Assembly (NCBI RefSeq): GCF_947497695.1
Contig: NZ_CANMHM010000009.1
Span: 1 to 64,000 of the forward strand
Reading direction: 5' to 3'
Length of the DNA: 64,000 nt
Origin: an uncultured Polaribacter sp.
Lineage (GTDB): Bacteria; Bacteroidota; Bacteroidia; Flavobacteriales; Flavobacteriaceae
This document shows, in pieces, positions 25,333 to 34,310 of the stretch. The position numbers were made by a program, and so were the translations under genes. The first letter of the stretch is position 1; the number at the start of each line of letters is the position of its first letter. The notes under the pieces were generated by a model, which was given only the letters and a program-made list of their open reading frames with translations, did no database searches and had not been told where the DNA came from.

Positions 25333-25938
25333 ATGAATTTTGATGTTATTATTGTTGGTGGAGGTGTAGCAGGATTGCAATGTGCATTAGTACTAGGTTC
25401 TGCAAAAAATAAAGATTTTGCAAAGGATAAAAATATTGGAATTATTACCCATCAAAAAACATCTCATTTGCAAGATGCATTGTTTAATAATGTATTAGGT
25501 TTGGCACCTAAAACTTTAGGAAAAGATATATTGGTTGAGGGTAAACAACAACTTTCTACTTTATATCCTCATGTTCATCAAATAGAAAGTGAAAAAGTTT
25601 TAGCAGTTTTAAACGATGAAAAAGGGTATCAGATTAAAACAAATAAAAATACCTACTTCAGTAAAATAGTTATTATTGCTTTAAATTACTCTAAGCCTTT
25701 CACAATAAAGGGTTTAGAATCGTTTATAATCCCTCATCAAAGAGCAAATCCTACAAAAGACAGAATTCAACTTAAAAACAAGCATCATCTTATAAAACAA
25801 GGTTTGTATTGTTGTGGCACAATTGCTGGTTTTAGAAGTCAGTTTGCAATTGCAGCAGGAAGTGGTGCAAGTGTTGCTACAGATATACTAACACTTTGGA
25901 ATGATGATATTCCTACAAAAGTGCATGATAAGGCATGA
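25333..25938 (+). CDS. Short FAD-dependent pyridine-nucleotide oxidoreductase
   Basis: 201 aa. The Rossmann motif VIIVGGGVAGLQ at 5-16 binds FAD, and a second flavin-contact motif GLYCCGTIAGFRSQFAIAAGSGA lies near the C terminus. At about two thirds of thioredoxin-reductase length, it lacks the NAD(P)H domain and the CxxC redox pair. It belongs with the small thioredoxin-reductase-like flavoproteins; substrate unknown. It is monocistronic and divergent from DUF3109. Confidence 0.8.
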   Translation: MNFDVIIVGGGVAGLQCALVLGSAKNKDFAKDKNIGIITHQKTSHLQDALFNNVLGLAPKTLGKDILVEGKQQLSTLYPHVHQIESEKVLAVLNDEKGYQIKTNKNTYFSKIVIIALNYSKPFTIKGLESFIIPHQRANPTKDRIQLKNKHHLIKQGLYCCGTIAGFRSQFAIAAGSGASVATDILTLWNDDIPTKVHDKA

Positions 25939-26071
25939 TGAAAATCATGTTTTAAACTTTTTTTCTTTTCTACTTTTATATCGAGTAATTAGTTAGATAT
26001 CTTACTCTTTTACTCCATGACTATTTTTAGATAGCCTATTAATTTTTATACAAACTTAAAAGGATTTTAAA

Positions 26072-26806
26072 ATGGAAATAAAAAAACACCCAAAACTACA
26101 GCTAGAAAATTATAGTAAAATTTTCTTACAAATAGGATTAGCACTTTCCTTATTTATTGTACACACTTTAATTGACCACAAAACCTATGAAAAAAATGTA
26201 TTAAAAGATTTAGGAGAAGTGGTAATGATTGATGAGATGCAAGAAGATATACCTATTGTTCAAATTAAAGTAGTAAAACCACCTAATAGTGTTGCTCCAC
26301 CTCCTGTTGTAGAACAAATTAAAATTGTAAAGGATGATAAAGAGGTAGAAGAAACGATTATAGAATCTACAGAAACAGATGAAACAGAAAGTGTTGTTGT
26401 AAATACAGATGATATTGTTGAAATACAAGAAGGAGAAGTTTTTGAAGAAGACATTCCTTTTGTATTAATTGAAAATGTACCTGTGTATCCAGGCTGTAAA
26501 GGTAATAATGCAGAGTTAAAAAAATGTTTCACAAAAAAAGTAACAACTTTTTTTAGTAGAAAATTTAATACTAATTTGGCAAACGAGTTGGGTTTAAGCC
26601 CAGGTAGAAAGAGATTATTTGTACTTTTTACAATCAATAGAGAAGGAGGTATCTCTAACATTAAAGCAAGAGGGCCTCATCCTAGATTAGAAAAAGAAGT
26701 TGCAGAAATTATTGGCTCTTTACCTAAAATTACACCAGGAAAACAAAGAGGAAAACCAGTTGGTGTTAGTTATAGCATACCAATAACTTTTGAAGTTAGA
26801 AATTAA
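26072..26806 (+). CDS. tonB: TonB-family energy transducer
   Basis: 244 aa. One N-terminal membrane helix (about 15-33) is followed by a periplasmic Pro/Glu/Thr-rich spacer (about 60-130). The C-terminal TonB domain contains NVPVYPGCKGN, GLSPGRKRLFVLFTINREG and PVGVSYSIPITFEVRN. It transmits proton-motive force from ExbBD to outer-membrane receptors such as those at 17028 and 57556. No exbBD genes are nearby. It is followed by a palindromic terminator shared with rseP. Confidence 0.92.
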   Translation: MEIKKHPKLQLENYSKIFLQIGLALSLFIVHTLIDHKTYEKNVLKDLGEVVMIDEMQEDIPIVQIKVVKPPNSVAPPPVVEQIKIVKDDKEVEETIIESTETDETESVVVNTDDIVEIQEGEVFEEDIPFVLIENVPVYPGCKGNNAELKKCFTKKVTTFFSRKFNTNLANELGLSPGRKRLFVLFTINREGGISNIKARGPHPRLEKEVAEIIGSLPKITPGKQRGKPVGVSYSIPITFEVRN

Positions 26807-26849
26807 TAAACAATAAAACCCAGCTATTTAGCTGGGTTTTATTGTTTAT
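26806..26849. terminator. 21-bp perfect palindrome terminator (tonB / rseP)
   Basis: The arm at 26806-26826 (core ACCCAGCTA) is exactly complementary to 26829-26849 with a 2-base spacer. The A/T-rich ends supply a U-tract in either direction. Its left edge overlaps the last base of the tonB stop codon. Confidence 0.92.
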
Positions 26850-26864
26850 TATTAAGAGTTTATT

Positions 26865-28211
26865 TTATTTAAACAGCCTAAATATATCATTTCCATTTGC
26901 AAAAAGTAACAAGGCAATTAAAAGAATAAAACCAGTTACTTGTGCGTATTCTAAAAATTTATCTCCTGGTTTTTTACCTGTAATCATTTCCCAAAGAGTA
27001 AAAACTACGTGTCCACCATCTAAAGCAGGTATTGGTAAAAGGTTCATAAAACCTAACATAATAGATAAAAATGCTGTGATGTTCCAAAATGATTCTGCAC
27101 TAAATTCAGAAGGAAAAATACTTCCTATAGAAATAAACCCCCCCAAACCTTTATAGGCACCTGTACTTGGATTAAAAATTTTCTTTAATTGTTTCATATA
27201 ATCTGTAAGTGTTTTTACAGATTTGTTCCATCCTGCAGGAATTGCTTCTGCAAAAGAGTATTCAATTTCAGATAAATTATAGTAGCCTAATTTTTCTAAG
27301 TCAGTAAAAGACAATTGGCCTAAACCAACACCAATTTTACCATGATCATTAATTTTTACAGGAATTGCTTTTGTTTCATTTCCTCGTTTAACTGTTAAAG
27401 TAACTTCTTGATTTTTAAATTTATTTAGTTCTACTTGTGCTTCATCAAAATACTTTACTGTATTACCATTAATTGCAACAACAATATCTTTAGCTTTTAG
27501 GTCAGCATTTTTGTTAGGAGAATCTTCAGAAACACTTGCAATTACAAAAGGATATCTAGGTAGTAAAATAGCACCAGCATCTTTGCCTCTGTCTACTAAT
27601 TGAGAAATAAAATCTTCTGGAATTACTTTATCTACTACAGTTCCATTTCTTTCAATTTGAAAGTTATTACCATTCACAAAACCTAGAGTTAATTCAGAGA
27701 ATTTTTTAACTTTTTCTCCATCAATGCTTAATACTTTATCTCCTGTTTGTAAACCTAAGTTTATAGCTAAAGAATCTTGTACCCAAATACCATCTGTTAA
27801 ATTATCGTTTGGTAAAAACTTTTCTCCATAAGCATACATTAATAGTATATAAATAAAAATACCCAACACAAAATTCACAAAAACTCCACCCAACATAATA
27901 ATTAAACGTTGCCATGCAGGTTTAGAACGAAATTCCCAAGGTTGAGGTGGCAATGCCATTTGCTCAGTATCCATGCTTTCATCAATCATTCCAGATATTT
28001 TTACATATCCACCTAAAGGAATCCAACCAATTCCATAAACAGTATCCCCAATTTTTTTCTTAAAAAGTGAAAATTTATAATCAAAGAATAAGTAGAACTT
28101 TTCTACTCTAGTTTTAAATAATTTTGCAGGGATAAAGTGCCCTAATTCGTGCAATACAATCAATAAAGATAAACTTAGTATAAATTGCGATGCTTTTATT
28201 AATATTTCCAT
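26865..28211 (-). CDS. rseP: Site-2 intramembrane metalloprotease RseP
   Basis: 448 aa zinc protease that cleaves transmembrane substrates, such as anti-sigma factors, inside the inner membrane. HELGH at 21-25 and the second metal motif LDGGH at 397-401 (D398 ligand) are both present. Two PDZ domains lie between (about 115-290; SPNKNADLKAKDIVVAING is one). It is transcribed from a good promoter (28242-28270) and convergent with tonB. Confidence 0.95.
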   Translation of the reverse strand: MEILIKASQFILSLSLLIVLHELGHFIPAKLFKTRVEKFYLFFDYKFSLFKKKIGDTVYGIGWIPLGGYVKISGMIDESMDTEQMALPPQPWEFRSKPAWQRLIIMLGGVFVNFVLGIFIYILLMYAYGEKFLPNDNLTDGIWVQDSLAINLGLQTGDKVLSIDGEKVKKFSELTLGFVNGNNFQIERNGTVVDKVIPEDFISQLVDRGKDAGAILLPRYPFVIASVSEDSPNKNADLKAKDIVVAINGNTVKYFDEAQVELNKFKNQEVTLTVKRGNETKAIPVKINDHGKIGVGLGQLSFTDLEKLGYYNLSEIEYSFAEAIPAGWNKSVKTLTDYMKQLKKIFNPSTGAYKGLGGFISIGSIFPSEFSAESFWNITAFLSIMLGFMNLLPIPALDGGHVVFTLWEMITGKKPGDKFLEYAQVTGFILLIALLLFANGNDIFRLFK

Positions 28212-28241
28212 TCAGTGTTAAATCATTAATTAAAAAACGCA

Positions 28242-28270
28242 CAAATGTACGTTTTTAAAGAGAGTTGCAA
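28242..28270 (-). promoter_or_regulatory. Promoter of rseP
   Basis: On the minus strand TTG (28270-28268), an 18-bp spacer, then TACATTTG (28249-28242) fit the Bacteroidota promoter consensus. The start codon is 30 bp further on. Confidence 0.6.
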
Positions 28271-28357
28271 AAGAACTAATTAAGCTACGTTTTTATTTTA
28301 ACAAACATTTTAGATAGATGATGTCTTTAAACTCTTTTCTGTGGATATTTTAAATTG

Positions 28358-28365
28358 TAATTTTG
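28358..28365 (+). promoter_or_regulatory. -7 promoter element of the SCO gene
   Basis: TAATTTTG, matching TAnnTTTG, 19 bp before the ATG at 28385. Confidence 0.45.
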
Positions 28366-28384
28366 TAACTATAAAAATGTTTTT

Positions 28385-29065
28385 ATGGACATAAAATTTT
28401 TTAAAAAATCGATTCCGACACTTATTTTTTTAGCTGTTTTTTCTGCAGCTGCAATTCCTGTTTTTTATCATTTATTAAAAGTTGATAATCGTCTTAAAAT
28501 TTATAATCCTGTTGATGTAAACCCAAGATTGGTAGATGATAGCATGTTACATGTTCAAAAAAATCATACTATTGCAGATTTTAATCTCATCAACCAAAAT
28601 GGAAAAACAGTTACAAATGATACTTATAAAGATAAAATCTATGTTGCAGACTTTTTCTTTACACGTTGCCAAACCATTTGTATTGCCATGGCTTATAATA
28701 TGAGTGAATTGCAAGAGTTTTATAAAAACGATAGCGATATTATGTTTTTATCTCATTCTGTAACTCCTGTTATGGATAGTGTTTCTGTTTTAAAAAAATA
28801 TGCAGATAAAAAGGGGGTTATTGATGGAAAATGGAATGTAACAACAGGTGCTAAAAAACATATTTACGAGTTGGCTAGAAAAAGTTATTTTGCTGTTTTA
28901 GAAGAAGGTAATGGTGATGAAAATGATTTTATACACACAGAGCAGTTTGTTTTGGTAGATAAAGAAAGACGTATTCGTGGTTATTATGATGGCACAGAAA
29001 AAGCAGATATTGAAAAGTTAAAAGCAGATATTGTTTTGCTAAAAGCAGAATATGCGTCAAAATAA
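28385..29065 (+). CDS. SCO1/SenC family copper chaperone
   Basis: 226 aa, membrane anchored by one N-terminal helix (about 10-30) with a thioredoxin-fold domain outside. The copper site is C95-x3-C99 (FFFTRCQTICIAM) with H184 (DFIHTEQFVL). SCO proteins deliver copper to the CuA centre of cytochrome oxidase subunit II, which is encoded at 41489. It lies directly upstream of feoA but has its own promoter; the feo promoter begins just 2 bp after its stop. Confidence 0.92.
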   Translation: MDIKFFKKSIPTLIFLAVFSAAAIPVFYHLLKVDNRLKIYNPVDVNPRLVDDSMLHVQKNHTIADFNLINQNGKTVTNDTYKDKIYVADFFFTRCQTICIAMAYNMSELQEFYKNDSDIMFLSHSVTPVMDSVSVLKKYADKKGVIDGKWNVTTGAKKHIYELARKSYFAVLEEGNGDENDFIHTEQFVLVDKERRIRGYYDGTEKADIEKLKADIVLLKAEYASK

Positions 29066-29066
29066 G

Positions 29067-29098
29067 TTGTTTAGAATCATTCTAAATGATTATCTTTG
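29067..29098 (+). promoter_or_regulatory. feoAB promoter with overlapping palindromic operator
   Basis: TTG (29067-29069), a 21-bp spacer and TATCTTTG (29091-29098) form the promoter. A perfect 8-1-8 inverted repeat, TTTAGAAT-C-ATTCTAAA (29070-29086), fills the spacer exactly, where a bound repressor would block RNA polymerase. An iron-responsive DtxR- or Fur-family regulator is the natural candidate by context; which one is inference. Confidence 0.65.
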
Positions 29099-29110
29099 TT
29101 GAAAATTTAT

Positions 29111-29139
29111 GATTCCCGCTTTTTTGCGGGAATCTTTTT
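29111..29139 (+). terminator. Hairpin with T-run in the feoA leader (attenuator-like)
   Basis: GATTCCCGC (29111-29119) and GCGGGAATC (29126-29134) pair perfectly around six T residues. A T-run follows at 29135-29139. It lies between the promoter and the GTG start of feoA, so it could cut transcription into feoAB or mask the start region. It could also simply be a leftover terminator for the SCO gene. Confidence 0.6.
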
Positions 29140-29152
29140 ATACCAAAAACGA

Positions 29153-29377
29153 GTGAGCACAATAGCAACATTACAAAAAGGAGAAATCGGATATATTTCT
29201 GAAGAGTCTTTAGATTTTATTCCTTTAAAATTATTAGAAATGGGTTGCTTGCCTGGTGCTGAAGTTCAATTAGTGCAAATTGCGCCCTTAAAAGATCCAT
29301 TATATATTTGTGTGAATGGAAGTCATTTAGCGATTAGAATAGAAACTGCTTCTAAAATTCAAATTCTTAAAAGTTAA
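29153..29377 (+). CDS. feoA: Ferrous iron transport protein FeoA
   Basis: 74 aa from GTG 29153 (MSTIATLQKGEIGYI). An in-frame TTG at 29096 is excluded because it lies inside the -7 box. It is an SH3-like cytosolic domain with hydrophobic core KLLEMGCLPGAEVQLVQIAPLKDPLYICVNG. FeoA supports FeoB in ferrous iron uptake. It is followed 6 bp later by feoB in one operon under the palindromic operator. Confidence 0.9.
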   Translation: MSTIATLQKGEIGYISEESLDFIPLKLLEMGCLPGAEVQLVQIAPLKDPLYICVNGSHLAIRIETASKIQILKS

Positions 29378-29383
29378 ATTTCC

Positions 29384-31495
29384 ATGTCTAAAAACGATAT
29401 AAAAGTTGCTTTAATTGGGAATCCTAATACAGGGAAAACATCACTTTTTAATCAACTTACAGGTTTAAATCAAAAAGTAGGTAATTACCCAGGTATTACT
29501 GTTGATAAAAAAGAAGGTATTAGTAAATTATCAGCTACACAGAATGCTGTTATTACAGATTTACCAGGAACTTATAGTATAAACCCTACTTCTTTAGACG
29601 AAAGTATTGTTTTAAAAACGTTATTAAAAAAAGATATTAAAGAATCTCCAGATGTTATTTTAGTTGTAGCAGATGTTGAAAATTTAAAGCGTAATCTGTT
29701 ACTTTTTTCGCAAATTAAAGATTTAGAAGTACCAACTGTTTTGGCAATCAATATGGTTGATCAAATGAATAGAAAGGGAATTACGATTGATTTATCACTC
29801 TTAAAAAAAGAATTAAATACAGAAGTAGTTTTAATTAGTGCCAGAAAAAATGAAGGTATTGATGCTGTAAAAGCAGCAATTATTCGTTGTCATGTTGCTG
29901 CAAAAGCATCTCCCTTGTGTGGAATAAATAATCAAATTGATCCAGATTATTTTACAAAATTAAAAGAAATTAGTCCTAATTATTCGTTGTATGAATTATG
30001 GTTGATGGTAACACAGAGTAATTATCCAGACGCAATTTCATCCGAAGAAAAACAAAAATTACTTGCTTTTAAAAAGGATGTTTCTAAATTAAAGAAATAT
30101 CAGCACAAAGAAACCATTTACAGATATCAAGAAATTAATAAAATTCTTAAAAAAACATATATAGTTGATAAAACTAAAGCAAAAGACTTACGTGGTAAAT
30201 TAGATAGAGTATTTACGCATCAATTTTTTGGATATTTTTTCTTTGTTTTCTTATTGTTAGTTATTTTTCAATCTATTTTTGAATGGGCTTCTTTACCAAT
30301 GGACCTCATTGATGGTACGTTTGCAGAATTAGCTAGTTTTGCAAAGAGTAATTTGCCAAGTGGTGTTTTTACAGATTTATTAACAGAGGGAATTATTCCA
30401 GGAATTGGAGGTGTACTTATTTTTATACCTCAAATAGCTATTTTATTTTTATTTATTGCAGTTTTAGAAGAAACAGGTTACATGAGTCGTGTTGTTTTTT
30501 TGATGGATAAAATTATGCGTCGTTTTGGGATGAATGGCAAAAGTGTAATTCCTTTGATTTCTGGTACTGCATGTGCAATACCTGCAGTAATGGCAACCAG
30601 AACAATTAGTAGTTGGAAAGAACGGTTAATAACTATTTTGGTAGTACCTTTTACAACTTGTTCTGCACGTTTGCCTGTATATGCAATTTTAATTTCTTTA
30701 GTAATACCTGAAACAAAAATATTTGGATTTTTAAATATTCAAGGTTTGGTTTTATTAGCATTATATGCATTGGGTTTTGCTACTGCAATTATTGCTGCCT
30801 ATATTTTGCATAAAACATTAAAAATAAAAACAAAATCATTTTTTGTGGTAGAAATGCCTAATTATAAAATACCATCCATTAAAAATATTTTTTTTGAAGT
30901 AGTAGAAAAAACAAAATCGTTTGTTTTTGAAGCAGGTAAAATTATTTTAGCATTCTCAATTGTACTTTGGTTTTTAGCTTCAAATGGACCTACTTCTTTT
31001 GATGATGCTGAGAAAAACACCATAGAAAACCTTTCAAATAATAGTTTATCTGAGCAAGAATTGCAACAAAAAATAGCATCAGCAAAATTAGAAAACTCCT
31101 ATATTGGTATTTTAGGTAAAACAATAGAACCTTCTATTAAACCTTTAGGTTATGATTGGAAAATAGGAATTGCTTTAATTACATCTTTTGCAGCAAGAGA
31201 AGTTTTTGTAGGTACTTTAGCAACAATATACAGTGTGCAAGCAGATGATGAAAATACCACTACAATTAAACAAAAAATGCGATCAGAAATAAATCCAGAT
31301 ACAGGAAAAAATAGGTTTAATTTTTCTGTAGGAATGTCTTTAATGGTTTTTTACGCATTTGCCATGCAATGTATGGCAACTTTAGCTATTGTTAAAAGAG
31401 AAACCAAAACCTGGAAATGGCCTTTAATTCAGTTATTTGGCATGGGTTTATTGGCGTATGTTGCTTCATTTATAACCTATCAAATTTTAAGTTAA
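29384..31495 (+). CDS. feoB: Ferrous iron transporter FeoB
   Basis: 703 aa inner-membrane transporter. The N-terminal G domain has GNPNTGKTS (12-20), DLPG (59-62) and NMVD (123-126). Then come the regulatory helical part and two Gate-type repeats of membrane helices (GYMSRVVFLMD, CAIPAVMATRTI and TSFAAREVFVGTLA). It imports Fe2+, important in low-oxygen or acidic niches. Its TAA stop overlaps the ATG of the next gene (TAATG). Confidence 0.96.
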   Translation: MSKNDIKVALIGNPNTGKTSLFNQLTGLNQKVGNYPGITVDKKEGISKLSATQNAVITDLPGTYSINPTSLDESIVLKTLLKKDIKESPDVILVVADVENLKRNLLLFSQIKDLEVPTVLAINMVDQMNRKGITIDLSLLKKELNTEVVLISARKNEGIDAVKAAIIRCHVAAKASPLCGINNQIDPDYFTKLKEISPNYSLYELWLMVTQSNYPDAISSEEKQKLLAFKKDVSKLKKYQHKETIYRYQEINKILKKTYIVDKTKAKDLRGKLDRVFTHQFFGYFFFVFLLLVIFQSIFEWASLPMDLIDGTFAELASFAKSNLPSGVFTDLLTEGIIPGIGGVLIFIPQIAILFLFIAVLEETGYMSRVVFLMDKIMRRFGMNGKSVIPLISGTACAIPAVMATRTISSWKERLITILVVPFTTCSARLPVYAILISLVIPETKIFGFLNIQGLVLLALYALGFATAIIAAYILHKTLKIKTKSFFVVEMPNYKIPSIKNIFFEVVEKTKSFVFEAGKIILAFSIVLWFLASNGPTSFDDAEKNTIENLSNNSLSEQELQQKIASAKLENSYIGILGKTIEPSIKPLGYDWKIGIALITSFAAREVFVGTLATIYSVQADDENTTTIKQKMRSEINPDTGKNRFNFSVGMSLMVFYAFAMQCMATLAIVKRETKTWKWPLIQLFGMGLLAYVASFITYQILS

Positions 31496-31608
31496 TGCAA
31501 GAAATAATAGCATATAGTCTTGTCTTTTTAGCAATTATTTTTTTAGTAAGAAAATATATCTTCCCTTCTAAAAAGGATAAAAGTTGTGGTTCAGGCTGTG
31601 GTTGTTAA
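31495..31608 (+). CDS. FeoB-associated Cys-rich membrane peptide
   Basis: 37 aa from ATG 31495, overlapping the feoB stop by one base. One hydrophobic helix (about 4-22) is followed by a basic stretch and a terminal cluster KSCGSGCGC. That is the layout of the small 'FeoB-associated Cys-rich' family found behind feoB in Bacteroidota and Firmicutes. It may carry metal or assist FeoB. A longer in-frame start at 31417 lies well inside feoB and is not used. Confidence 0.85.
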   Translation: MQEIIAYSLVFLAIIFLVRKYIFPSKKDKSCGSGCGC

Positions 31609-31653
31609 AAGTATTTTAACACTAAAAATGAAGTCTTAGAATGTAAGAATTTC

Positions 31654-31661
31654 TATTTTTG
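31654..31661 (+). promoter_or_regulatory. -7 promoter element of the DUF2911 gene
   Basis: TATTTTTG, matching TAnnTTTG, 33 bp before the ATG at 31695. Confidence 0.4.
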
Positions 31662-31694
31662 ATGAAATAACTTACATACATCAAAAAAAGTAAA

Positions 31695-32258
31695 ATGAAA
31701 AATCTCCTTTTAATAACTAGTCTTTTTATATTCTTAATTTTTCCATCAACAGATATTTTAGCACAAAAATTTCCTAGGTTAGATATTAGTCCTATGGATG
31801 CAGCAACCTATCCAATAGATTGGAAAAATTCAGACAAATTGGTAAAAATAATCTATGGAAGACCACAATTAAAAGGAAGGTCTTTGTCTGATTTGGCATC
31901 AGTTTCTAAGAAAGGAGTTTGGAGAACAGGAGCAAATGAAGCTACTGAAATTACTTTTTTTAAAAATGTTCTGTTTGGAGGAATAGAGGTAAAAGCAGGT
32001 ACTTATACTTTATTTACTATTCCTACAGAAAACGAATGGACTTTTATTCTTAGTTCTGTTAGAAATGTTTGGGGTCATTATACTTATGATCAAAAGAATG
32101 ATGTTTTAAGAGTTGCTGCCAAAGTATCTGAATCAAAAAAAATAATTGAAGCACTTTCAATTGCTTTTGAAGAAAACAATGATAATAAGGTTACAATGTT
32201 TTTAGGTTGGGCAAATGTTATTGTCTCATTAGATATTGAAGAAATTATTGAAAAATAA
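31695..32258 (+). CDS. DUF2911 exported protein
   Basis: 187 aa. A signal peptide (to about residue 24, ILAQ) puts it in the periplasm. The body matches DUF2911, common in Bacteroidota: MDAATYPIDWKNS, KIIYGRPQLKGRSL, VWRTGANEATEITF and AGTYTLFTIP. The predicted fold is a beta sandwich; function is unknown. It has its own -7 box and is convergent with a SPOR protein gene across a terminator. Confidence 0.85.
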   Translation: MKNLLLITSLFIFLIFPSTDILAQKFPRLDISPMDAATYPIDWKNSDKLVKIIYGRPQLKGRSLSDLASVSKKGVWRTGANEATEITFFKNVLFGGIEVKAGTYTLFTIPTENEWTFILSSVRNVWGHYTYDQKNDVLRVAAKVSESKKIIEALSIAFEENNDNKVTMFLGWANVIVSLDIEEIIEK

Positions 32259-32343
32259 CACATCTACCTAAATGAATATTAAAATAGAATAAATATTAAA
32301 ATAAAAGGTGATTAAGACTTGAGTTATTACTAGCAATAAACAT

Positions 32344-32378
32344 AAAATGGAATCATAAATTAGTTATGATTCCATTTT
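32344..32378. terminator. Bidirectional terminator (DUF2911 / SPOR gene)
   Basis: Arms AAAATGGAATCATAA (32344-32358) and TTATGATTCCATTTT (32364-32378) are fully complementary with a 5-base loop, lying between two convergent genes. Confidence 0.9.
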
Positions 32379-32421
32379 TATAATTAAGTCATTTTAGTAG
32401 AGGTAATTAGTTTTATCTAAA

Positions 32422-32790
32422 CTACTTACCCATTGGAATTACAATAATACCAGTGAATTTTTTTTGAAACTTCATCAAATCTTTATCAGCTTCTAGTTTT
32501 GTTTTATAATTACCTACTTGTACTTTCCATTCAGGAGCATTATATATTAATTTTGAAAAATTTCCAGGAAATTCTGCTTCAAACCGAGCTTTAAAAGCTC
32601 TTGCTTTTTGCTCATTACCATTGTACAACTGTATCCTAAATCCAAAACCATAGGTATTATTAAAGCTTCTTTTTTTAGAAATTATGCTTTTAATTTCTGT
32701 TGTTTCATTTGTTTTATTTTGTGAAAATGTGATGTAACTTGTTGTAAGTAAAACAACAAAAAAAGAAAGCGGTTTTAATTTAATTCTCAT
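32422..32790 (-). CDS. SPOR-domain exported protein
   Basis: 122 aa. A signal peptide (to about residue 24, TFSQ) is followed by a single SPOR domain: GFRIQLYNGNEQKARAFKARF, then WKVQVGNYKTKLEADKDLMKF and a FTGIIVIP ending. SPOR domains bind peptidoglycan lacking stem peptides and locate proteins to septa. The gene is divergent from the actA operon by about 190 bp. Confidence 0.88.
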   Translation of the reverse strand: MRIKLKPLSFFVVLLTTSYITFSQNKTNETTEIKSIISKKRSFNNTYGFGFRIQLYNGNEQKARAFKARFEAEFPGNFSKLIYNAPEWKVQVGNYKTKLEADKDLMKFQKKFTGIIVIPMGK

Positions 32791-32913
32791 TCTAAATATT
32801 TTTTGCTAAAATAAAGACTAGTTTGTTAATAAGTTAGTAAAACTTATTATTTAGACTAATTATAAATTAATGTTTAACCTCAGTTAAGTTTTCCAAATTT
32901 TAGGAAGAAGTAG

Positions 32914-32921
32914 TACTTTTG
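32914..32921 (+). promoter_or_regulatory. -7 promoter element of the act-cox operon
   Basis: TACTTTTG, matching TAnnTTTG, about 63 bp before the actA start. No convincing -33 TTG is seen. Confidence 0.45.
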
Positions 32922-32984
32922 TACGACAGAAAAAAAATGACTTTTATCATTTTATATTAGATATTTTTTAAACAAAGTTTGAAT

Positions 32985-34292
32985 ATGAAAAGTGTAGAAT
33001 TGCACATTAGGCTTACTAGAGGACTCGTAAAGGGTTTTGCTTTTTTCTTATTTTTTGCGTTAAGCTTGTCTTCGTATTCGCAAGAAGTTGATGAAGCTCG
33101 TCATAAAGAAGGAAGAAAAATATACAAATCACAATGTGCTTCTTGTCATAAATTAGACAGGAAACTTGTGGGTCCTGCTTTAGGTAACGTTGAGCAGAGA
33201 AGAGAGAATACATGGTTAAAAGCTTGGATTAGAAATAATGCGGAATTTAGAGCTACTGGAGACAAGGATGCAATAGCAATCTATGAAGAGTATAATGGTG
33301 CTGCAATGAGTGCGTTTCCTCAGTTGACAGATCAAAATATAGACGATATTCTATATTATACAACTATTGGCGAAATTAAAAAGAAAGTAGTTGCTGATGA
33401 AGCAGGTGTAGCAAATGTACAATCTACTTCAAATGCACCAGGTTGGTTAATATATATATTAGCCGCTGCTATAGTTGTTGCCTTTTTGATGATTGCAAGT
33501 TTGTTAAAACAAGTAAATGAACTTAAAGGGAATACAGCAGTAAAGCAAGGTGCTAATCTTAAGCAAGATTTAAGTGAACTTTGGGAGGGTGTAAAGAAAA
33601 ATACTTTCTTAAAAGTATTAGCAACCATACTTTTAATTTTGATAGGAATTTATATTTTCTTTGGTACATTATTTAAAGTTGGTGTGGATCAAGGTTATCA
33701 ACCAATTCAACCTATTGTATTTTCACACAAAATACACTCTGGAGATAATAAAATAGATTGTCAATATTGTCATTCGTCAGCAAAACATAGTAAGCATTCT
33801 GGTATACCATCTGTAAATGTTTGTATGAATTGTCACATGAATATTGCAGAAGTTGCAGAAACTACTGTTGTTGAATTAGAAGATGGTGTTGTTCTTGGTA
33901 AAGAAGAATTAGATAAGGAAATTGCTAAAATATACGATGCATCTGGATGGGATGTTGATAATTTAGAGTATACAGGTGTAGAAAAACCAATTAAATGGGT
34001 TCGTATTCATAATTTGGCAGATTTTGTATATTTTAATCACTCACAACACGTAACTGTTGGTGGTTTAGAATGTCAAACATGTCATGGACCTGTAGAGGAG
34101 ATGGAAGAAATGTATCAATACTCTTCGTTAACAATGGGTTGGTGTATCAACTGTCACAGAGAAACAAAGGTAGATTTGAAAGGAAATGAATATTATGCTA
34201 AAATTCACGAACAACTAGCTAAAAAGTATGGTGTAGAAAAAGTTACAGCTGCTCAGTTAGGTGGATTAGAGTGTGGTAAATGTCACTATTAA
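32985..34292 (+). CDS. actA: Alternative complex III multiheme cytochrome c, ActA
   Basis: 435 aa from ATG 32985 (an in-frame TTG two codons earlier is not used). After a signal peptide comes an N-terminal monoheme domain (C51-ASCH55). Then follow two membrane helices (about 150-170 and 208-230) and the ActA multiheme domain with CQYCH, CMNCH, CQTCH, CINCH and CGKCH. In total there are six CxxCH hemes, one more than the pentaheme Rhodothermus ActA, because of the fused N-terminal domain. It takes electrons from the quinol-oxidising core toward cytochrome oxidase. It is the first gene of actABCDEF-coxBA. Confidence 0.93.
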   Translation: MKSVELHIRLTRGLVKGFAFFLFFALSLSSYSQEVDEARHKEGRKIYKSQCASCHKLDRKLVGPALGNVEQRRENTWLKAWIRNNAEFRATGDKDAIAIYEEYNGAAMSAFPQLTDQNIDDILYYTTIGEIKKKVVADEAGVANVQSTSNAPGWLIYILAAAIVVAFLMIASLLKQVNELKGNTAVKQGANLKQDLSELWEGVKKNTFLKVLATILLILIGIYIFFGTLFKVGVDQGYQPIQPIVFSHKIHSGDNKIDCQYCHSSAKHSKHSGIPSVNVCMNCHMNIAEVAETTVVELEDGVVLGKEELDKEIAKIYDASGWDVDNLEYTGVEKPIKWVRIHNLADFVYFNHSQHVTVGGLECQTCHGPVEEMEEMYQYSSLTMGWCINCHRETKVDLKGNEYYAKIHEQLAKKYGVEKVTAAQLGGLECGKCHY

Positions 34293-34310
34293 TAAAAGAA
34301 GAAAAGATAG

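Noticed and set aside
32979..32984. Upstream TTG start of actA
   Set aside because: ATG two codons later fits the signal peptide and needs no rare start codon.
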